From Paracyclopina nana (lineage: Eukaryota > Arthropoda > Copepoda > Cyclopoida > Cyclopettidae), in NCBI GenBank assembly GCA_019096065.1, contig JAGUCH010000001.1, positions 9,858,001-9,922,000 of the forward strand: a DNA stretch of 64,000 bases. The letters run 5' to 3'. The notes below the pieces were generated by a model. The model had not been told where the DNA came from and did not search any database. It saw nothing but the letters and a program-made list of their open reading frames with translations. This document shows, one piece after another, positions 57,131 through 64,000 of the stretch. The translations under genes were made by a program, and so were the position numbers. How positions within the stretch are numbered: position 1 is the stretch's first letter; every line of letters starts with the position of its first letter.

Positions 57131-57379
57131 TTGACGCCAAATTCCGTAATGGAAGGTCAGGCATTTTCGCTTTGCTCAACAGAGCTATCACCCAAGGTGG
57201 GTCCAGTGACCGAATATTCAGCTCGTATGCTTTTTCTTCCTTTATTTCGGCTTGTTTTTCACGGGAATTCTAGGCTCTTTTTTCACTCTTTGGCTGAAAA
57301 CCACAGAGCTCGAATTCTGTTTCGCGCCGCGCACATTGTAGCTGTTTTTGTTTTTTTCCAGCTAAGTGCTGACTGCTGA

Positions 57380-57666
57380 GTGACGTCACACAGTACAGTG
57401 GGAGCGCTACGCAATTAACGAACGGCAATTTGACGGAAAAATTAAAACTCCGTGATTAAAAAAATTCGCGTAATGGCGGATGGCAAGGCTGAAAAAAATC
57501 CTCAATTTGAGACACTTCCCGGTTACGCAGAGAAAAAATCCTTGGTGTTTTGGAGTCCCCATGGGGCCCCTGAAGAGCTGAGCAAAAAAAATTGGGTAGG
57601 CCTATAGTCAAAAAAAGCAATGCCTCATTTGTGTCAAATCATAGTGACCCATTTGCCAGCCCCTTT
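57380..57666. repeat. Right terminal inverted repeat of the giant transposon
   Basis: Reverse complement of 44730-45015; ends CCATTTGCCAGCCCCTTT. Confidence 0.9.
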
Positions 57667-59371
57667 AATATGTAAGTAGCCCTTGATGTCCCCATAATTT
57701 CTTATTTCATAAAATTTTCTGTGAGACCGCTCCTTCTGGGGCCCGTTTTCCATACTTTGACCCCCAATATCACAGCAAAGGATCGTCTGAACTCCTCTTC
57801 AAGTTGGTACTTCATAGTCAAGGGCATAAAATGACTTGGGAAAAAGTCGAGTTTTCCCAAGGGGGGCCTTAGAAAAAGTTGCCGATTTTCCAAAGTGCTC
57901 GGATTGAGCTGAAACTTGGTACGATTGTTCTCCATCAGATTCTGAGCAGATAATCTCAAGTAAACATTGTGCGCAGTGTCGCTGCAAGAATACTAAAGTC
58001 CTTGAGAGAACTGCGGATGACTGTGAAATAGTTTTCAACGCTTTAATGAAACTTGGAAGTTTTCAATAAATAGATGTGATGATGATGAATGCTGGAACGT
58101 AACTGAGGTTCTATTTCAGCTGTTGACTACGAGGGGAGGGAAACATGAAAAGGAGCGGGAATATTTAAATATACATAACGAGAAAGAAACTTCAAACAAA
58201 CATATGCCCAAAAACGCTCAGCAGCTGAGTTATTCAGCCTCCCATTTGACCCCATTTTCAGGTTTCTGCTTAATAACTCAGCAGAGTGCTGAGATATATG
58301 AAATGTCTTTACTGATAAATGATCACTGTCTTATGGGCTATAAGAAAGTGTTATCAGTTTTTATCACAGCTCAGCTGGTTCTCAAGGTTTTATGCTGAGC
58401 ATATCTGGCTAAATAACTCCGCTGATGAGCTGTTGAGCACCAAATCCTTTGGTGTGCTGAGTCATGGCATCTAGTAGATCATTTGTGCCAAGTCTATGAG
58501 CTCAAAGTGACTGAAGTTGTCTAAAAATTGCCATAAGCATTGTATGGAGGTCATATATGATGAATCTGAGGCTGCTTGGGTCATTTTGGCCTCCACATGT
58601 TTTGGCTGGCTTCAACTTGGGCAAATGGTCGAGTTAGCTTGACAGTTCTACCTCCTGCTAGTGGGACAAAATTCTTGCGCTCCCCTTACTAATGGGACAA
58701 AAAGGGTCGGCCCCTCACTGATGGGACCACCACCTCAAGACAGTGTAAGGTTGAAAACGCTCTGCACTGCATTAAAATAAGCCTAACTAACTTGGCTCAA
58801 AGTCATGGAACATGAGACAATCTTGTTTTCTACATGTTTCTAGCCTCTGCTAGGCTACAAGAACCAGTTCTTGCTAATTTTGAGATAACAGCCTCAGCCT
58901 CTGAGGTTAGGCAGCCTCAGGCTGCTACCAGCATATGCACCAAAGGCAAGTCCAAAGGTCTTTGAGCTCAAAGCATATTGTCTCATAGCACATTGTCACA
59001 TAGCAAAATGTCACATAGCATATTGGCTTATAACAGATCGTCTCATATCAAATTGTCTCATAGGCATATGTCACATAGCAAATTGTCTCGTAGGATATAA
59101 TGCTATGTGACATTATGGTATGTGCCAATATGCTATGGGACATTATGGTATGTGACAATATGCTATGAGAAAAGGTCCTTTTTTCAAATCAGTAAATATG
59201 ATATAACCTTGTAGCCTTATTGGCAATGGAACATTTTGTTATGTTCCAAGAATATAAAACTAAAAATTTGCAATTTTTTGTAAAGCTGGACACAAGCGCG
59301 TAGCCCAAAATTTGATCTAACACATCTTTTAGCTTCAAAAAGTGCCAAATTCAAAACGCACACTTTTTAAG
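57667..59371. other. No gene seen
   Basis: AT-rich with short ORFs only (58123-58398 has 91 codons, unrecognised). 58972-59172 is a patch of ~16-18 nt repeats around CACATAGCA.ATTGTCTCATA, partly inverted on itself (TGCTATGTGACATTATGGTATGTG). Confidence 0.5.
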
Positions 59372-59940
59372 TTATTCATTAACACTTTCAGCAACTCTTG
59401 CATTACTGAGTGCCTGTACACGCTGTACACGGTATACACGCTGTACACGCTGTACACGCTGTACACGCTGTACACGCTGTACACGCTGTACACGCTGTAC
59501 ACGCTGTACACGCTGTACACGCTGTACACGCTGTACACTATAATCACAATGTACACGCTGTACATAATGATCACAATGTACACGCTGTACACGATGATCA
59601 CAATGTACACGCTGCACACGCTGTACACGATGATCACATTGATCACAATGTACACGCTGTACATAATGATCACAATGTACACGCTGTACACAATGTACAC
59701 GATGATCACAATGATCACAATGTACACGCTGTACATAATGATCACAATGTACACGCTGTACACACTGCACACACTGTACATGATGTACACACTGTACACG
59801 ATGTACACTCTGTACACAATGTAAATGATTTTCACAATGTTCACAATGTACATGATGTTTGCAATGTACATGATGTTCACAAAGTTTATTTCTAAGTTTT
59901 GCTTGCATATGTCACCTGGCTATGCAGTCGCGGCCCATCG
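59372..59940 (-). repeat. Second 9-nt minisatellite (CGCTGTACA), inverted relative to 39285-39945
   Basis: A uniform array at 59415-59540 grades into TGATCACAATGTACACGCTG-type variants up to ~59870, then the 52-bp flank shared with 39285-39340 in inverse orientation (AGTTTTGCTTGCATATGTCACCTGGC...). Confidence 0.88.
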
Positions 59941-60251
59941 TTTGCCTTATCAGCGTCCTCAATCGCTACTGCTTCACTTTTAGAGTCGCCTTTGGAATTG
60001 GCCATAGAGATAGTTTCCAGTATTAATTCGTCAATGAGGTTGCTCGCGAATGCCTTCACGTTGCGAGAAGCCTGTAATGAGTAGATTGCTAGCTGATCAA
60101 AAACCGCCGTCGAACGTGCACAATTTTCAATTTGCTTTTCCGCAATAGATGAACGACTAATAAGCATTCAAAAGCGTGTAAGACAACTGGGTCAACTCGG
60201 CTGATCGACCTGCCACTTATCACGTGTTGCCCTTACGCTTAAGCTTGGACA

Positions 60252-61828
60252 TTAGAGAGAATTGATCACCTGTGTCGAGTTTTTGGTGTCGCACTTGGTT
60301 TTGCCAGCGTTCACCAATCCAGGCAAAGTCTGAGGCCGCGGCGACCTCGACCTCTGAGGCTGCTGCCGTTTTTCCGCCATCCGCCCCGAATGTTGAGGCC
60401 TGAGGCCTTCCGACTCCTCCGGACTGGAGTCAGGAGGCTTAGCAAAATGGACGAGTTGTGCTCCTGGGTTGGGTGGCATCTGCTCGTTTCGTGGCGTGGC
60501 AGCGGCGACTTCCGTTTGTGCGAGGCAGTCACAGGACTTGGACATGGCTAATCCCTCGAGGCAGCCATGCGGAGGCGGGTAACAGACGACAGGCAAAGAC
60601 ATTGGCCCAACCGACTGAGTGAGCGGTTGGAAGTAATTGAAAGAGAAGGTATCAGCTGAGGAGTTCTCTGAGTCTTGGCTGGCTCCATGAAGAGAGGTCA
60701 TAAGCTGCATCATGGCCCCAATGCTGGACTGCAATTGCTCCACTTGTCCTTGTAGGTTGGAGCAAGTCTGACTTAGCGTTTCCACTGCAACGTGGCTGCC
60801 ATCGTTCAACTGACCCTCCAGTATGGTGGGGGGCATGGACTGAGCCATGGGCGCTGGAGTGACTGATTGGAGCGTCTCCATGAGTTTTGCAATGGAATGC
60901 TCGCTGGATCGGGACGATATCTTGCTGCCGCCCCGGCCGGAGGGCCGAATGCAGTCCGGATCCACGTTAGCCTCATCCATGAGCTGCACCTCCTTCCAAA
61001 GCACTTTGATGGCATCCATTTGCAGCACGCGCAGCTTTCTTTCTCGCTCGAGAGCCTGCTTCGCACAGGCAAGCTCCTTGCTCAAGCGTTTGATGTGCTC
61101 CTCAGTCCTCAGGCTTCGTATTTCCTCCTGGAGCAAGAGGTGAGCATCATACTATCATGGACATCACTTCCGGCTACTCACCTTCAAATGATTCACGCGC
61201 TCAGCATCCTTTTCCTTGGCAGCGTGACCACGCCAGTTTTTTTGGATGGTCGTCGAGGCTGCGGCCTTAGGGGGAGCCGCCTTTCTAGGCGTAGTACAAG
61301 ACGACGAATCCACCGTCCTAGCTCTTTGTCTTGGCGTTGTTGAGGCGGAGGCCGGTCGCTGGTTTCGAGCCTCGTCGGAATACTTGTCGGGAGCATATTT
61401 GCGACCATCGCGAGACATCGAGTTGGCTCTTGCTCTACGCGTTTTGCGAATCCTGTATTTTTGATCGACCCCAGAAGCCTCGCTGTGAGAGCTTTCATCC
61501 TCGTCCGTTCGGTTCCTGGACAGACGCGTAGTGTCTGAAGCCTTCATCAATTTACGGTCGACCTCAGGGGATGCCCTAGTAGCAGATAAGTTATATCAGC
61601 ACCTCAAAGCATTTCATCAAGCTAACCACCTTTTGCCAAGCCGGCTTTGCTGCTTCACGCCCTTTGTCACGGCCGGTCTTTGCCCCAAGATTTTGGTAGG
61701 GGCTGGCTTAGGCTTGAAAGGCCACCTCAACTCTGAGCTCTGTGCTTTGTCCACCTTGTTTTGCGTGCCATTACCTCCTCCGAGACGGGACTGTTCGTCG
61801 CTAGAAGTGCTAGCAATTGAAATTGTAT
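60252..61828 (-). CDS. CEP97: CEP97-like centriolar protein, C-terminal part
   Basis: Three consecutive exons in phase: 61828-61630, 61575-61182 and 61127-60270, reading on to a stop at 60252 if the donor at 60269 is not used. Exon 2 contains an IQ motif (TTIQKNWRGHAAKEKD). Exon 3 opens with EEIRSLRTEEHIKRLSKEL and a coiled coil ending VLWKEVQ, matching the post-IQ coiled coil of CEP97 (EIRLRR.QEHI..L ... LW.QV). CEP97 partners CP110 at the distal centriole and restrains ciliogenesis. The N-terminal leucine-rich repeats are not in the window; the acceptor at 61829 (CCTCCTTGTCAACTCAG) shows that upstream exons exist. A downstream ORF (60167-59892) could be a last exon, but its phase does not fit either good donor. 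Confidence 0.7.
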
Positions 61829-64000
61829 CTGAGTTGACAAGGAGGAAAATTGGTGTATACGCTAAGCTTTGCCTTTGCCTTAAAGACTGTCTTGCGGGCA
61901 CCCGTTAATCCGTATGTAATGCAGGGAAATGCAACAACGGCACAGTGAATCAAAAAGCCAATATGACGCGCACGAGAAATTGCGTCAAATCAGATTTCTG
62001 ATTTTGGCACCAATTTTTGGTTTCTAATTCGGATGACTTCTAGGCTGTCTAAAGAGCACAAATTAATGAAAATTGACAGATATATCGATATATATTTTGG
62101 GCAAAAGTTTATTTTGGCGAATTCAGTAGAACAGTAATTTTTAAAAGCATAAATTGAACAAAACTTGAATTGGCTGCGGTCACCTGCTCTCCCGAAACCG
62201 TACTTAGACCTACGTTTTAGCATCTACAGGGTGTTAATGTTTTACAATCTACAACCATATTTTTAAGATCTAAGGCGGAGTACCTGGAGACAATTTTGTA
62301 CATGCGTTTTAAAGTCTATTGGTTTTAGGATCTATTATGATCGGTTTTAAAGCCCTGTTTATCTACAATGACTATTTCAGTCTTAAGAGTCTTAAAGAGG
62401 GCTAACAAACCTTCAAACCTTTCTTTGCTTTGGTTTAGTCTGTCCTTACGTAAGAAATTGAATTGGGTCTTAGCAACCTTACATATATTTCCTCACTTTT
62501 TGTTTGTAAGCCACTCAATTAGTAGACGTTATTATTCCAAAAAATCATTCAATCTTTGGAAATACCTGAGACTTTGACAAGAGGCCTTTTTAATGCATAT
62601 CTACATGCGTGCTCAAAATCAGCTGAAGCTAGATTAAAACCAAGTTAATACAAGTAATACACATGTTGATCAAAGTATTCAGGTAAAAATGTTACCAAAA
62701 ACCACAACATAGACCTCGCGCTGGCAAATCCCCGATCTCAGCATCGAGCTATCAAAAAAGCTGTGGGAAATACCAGGGGATATTATTTCCCGTGAAAAAA
62801 ATTCCACTGGTTAATTTTTTCCCCAATGTTTTTGTTTATATTTCGTTTTTCCCTATTATATGCTAGTCTTGGTAGAGAAATAAACTGAGAGCTATTTGGA
62901 AATTGAAGCCTAACTAGGGATTTTCGGTTACCGGCAGAGAAAATCCAAAGTATGTAGAAAGTACTAAGAAAGCTGACTTATTGTTAGCGTTTTGGGAGAA
63001 TATTCTTAATTTTAACATAAACTAATAGAGCTAGTACTTTTCTCAGGTTGCGCAGGAAGGAAAATACTTGCCATAATTGCATAGAGGGCGCAGCGATTGA
63101 TTTTCCCTTATTGTCATTCTCTATCCTACTGCTATAACACTTCCCTTGACCATATCTGTCCAAACGGATTTTTTTCTAAGTTTTGGATGTCTTTTTTTGC
63201 TGGCTGGGGACATCCAAAACGGTTTTCTGCTAGTATCTAAATTGTTGACTTGCTGGTGCATCAGGAACCATAGTGAGCCCCAAACTTAACACATTTTAAG
63301 TCAATTTTATTTAGTAGTACCCATATTGCAAATGCTTGCATCATACCAAGTTTCCTAATTTTGTTGGAACTATCTTGAAAAAAAGATGATAAGTGCGCTT
63401 GCTTTTCTTGCCAGTACGAGAACTGTAGCATGGGCAACATAATTTCCAGAAAGCATGTTTTCCATCAATTTTTTGATAGACTGGCTTTTCTGAATTAGAA
63501 GTGCACAGTGGACAAAAAAGCCGTTTTCGCGCTCACTAGAAATTCTGTCAAATCGCCAAATTCTCATTTCAAGACCAATTTTCAGCTTCTTACTTGAATG
63601 ACTTCTAGGTTATCAAAAGTGTCAAAATTAGCAAGGATATTGACAAATTAAGATGAAAGTTTGCATTTAAAATCATTTTTTCTTGGATTAAGTCCATTTT
63701 TGGAAAAATAGCAGAGGAGCCATTTTTGGCTATTTTCAGGCAGCTATAACTTTTGTTTGGAATCGAATGTAATCAAGATACTGTGACAAATAAATAACCA
63801 AGACACCATTTTAGGATAATCAATTGAAATTGGGTGCGGAAATTCGCGGAATAAGGAGCTATAATAGCCTGTTTTTAGCTTACGGCTATAAGAAAAAGAT
63901 GCTACGTCAATTTCGCGACTTTTTCCGGATGAGCGTGAAAGCGGCATTTTTAACCCCTGTGAAGTGGCTATTTTTTAATGGTTTATTCTGAAGTAGCATT
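61829..64000. other. No gene seen; dispersed repeats
   Basis: It should lie within or upstream of the CEP97-like gene, but I find no leucine-rich exon. 61950-62080 and 63505-63650 are diverged direct copies of one repeat (AAAAGCC.....CGCGC.C..GAAATT..GTCAAATC, later GATGACTTCTAGG). 62752-62945 is a copy of the 38341 repeat. Confidence 0.5.
62752..62945 (+). repeat. Dispersed repeat copy 2 (TTGGTAGAGAAATAAACTGAG)
   Basis: Direct-orientation relative of 38341-38525, with AGCTATCAAAAAAGCTGTGGGAAA at its start and GGGATTTTCGGTTACCGGCAG near its end; a ~20-nt insertion distinguishes the two. Confidence 0.7.

Larger units (their letters stand above)
44730..57666. mobile_element. 12.9-kb DNA transposon with Harbinger/ISL2EU-like transposase and cargo genes
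   Basis: Terminal inverted repeats of ~285 bp (44730-45015 and 57380-57666) begin AAAGGGGCTGGCAAATGGG and differ at few positions over the outer ~210 bp. Inside them, mirrored 22-nt minisatellites (45105-45440; 56570-57130) and mirrored relatives of a 174-bp unit occur. Between lie the transposase-USP fusion (-), a signal-peptide/TM protein gene (-) and a small TM protein gene (+). Flanking bases (TGA|AAGGGG and CCCCTT|TAA) could be a decayed 3-bp TWA duplication, which with the DDE_4-type transposase suggests PIF/Harbinger or ISL2EU; a decayed TTAA is an alternative. Strong TIR identity and intact exons suggest recent activity. Confidence 0.88.

Noticed and set aside
56498-57191. Overlapping ORFs with AASIFIVKKPW-like repeats
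   Set aside because: By-products of the right subterminal minisatellite.

Overview
This is a 64-kb piece of animal nuclear DNA, most likely from an arthropod. Genes are split by short GT-AG introns, many only about 48-110 nt. The recognisable proteins are metazoan (paired-PDZ scaffold, rhodopsin-like GPCR, bestrophin, CEP97-like centriolar protein), and one is a single chitin-binding-domain cuticular protein (CPAP1 type), a family typical of arthropods. No bacterial operon, origin or CRISPR is present. I do not name a species.

Layout. 0.4-3.8 kb: 3' part of a two-PDZ scaffold gene (+). 4.7-17.1 kb: a palindromic MITE split by a complete 11.9-kb BEL/Pao LTR retrotransposon (-) with LTRs I read as identical, a 5-bp target duplication, a primer site, a polypurine tract, gag and pol separated by one in-frame UGA, and a large third ORF. 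18.8-22.7 kb: a class A GPCR (-) whose last intron holds nested hairpin elements. 23.9-30.2 kb: a coiled-coil/zinc-finger gene (+), a CPAP1 gene (-) and a nine-exon bestrophin (-) whose last intron contains a foldback element. 30.8-37.3 kb: elements nested inside one another (620-bp inverted repeats, a 313-bp satellite, a second foldback, a GTCGAC-rich array and a hairpin MITE). 37.3-44.7 kb: repeats only. 44.73-57.67 kb: one 12.9-kb DNA transposon. 59.4-61.9 kb: a 9-bp-unit minisatellite, then the C-terminal part of a CEP97-like gene (-). 61.9-64 kb: no gene seen.

The most unusual content is in two mobile elements. The 12.9-kb transposon has about 285-bp terminal inverted repeats and mirrored subterminal minisatellites. 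Eleven phase-consistent exons encode one 1,444-aa protein that joins C2H2 fingers, a Harbinger/ISL2EU-like DDE transposase, an acidic linker and a USP-like cysteine protease with Cys, His and Asp in place. The same element carries a six-exon gene for a predicted signal-peptide/single-TM protein and a partial gene for a small Cys-rich TM protein. The BEL/Pao element carries, where an env would sit, a 1,068-aa ORF with a region resembling RNase D/WRN-type 3'-5' exonucleases (catalytic acids apparently lost) followed by zinc knuckles.

The host genes appear to be independent single genes. The only tight pairing is bestrophin-CPAP1 (same strand, about 200 bp apart), with CPAP1 converging on the zinc-finger gene. 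All domain names come from reading motifs; no database search was run.
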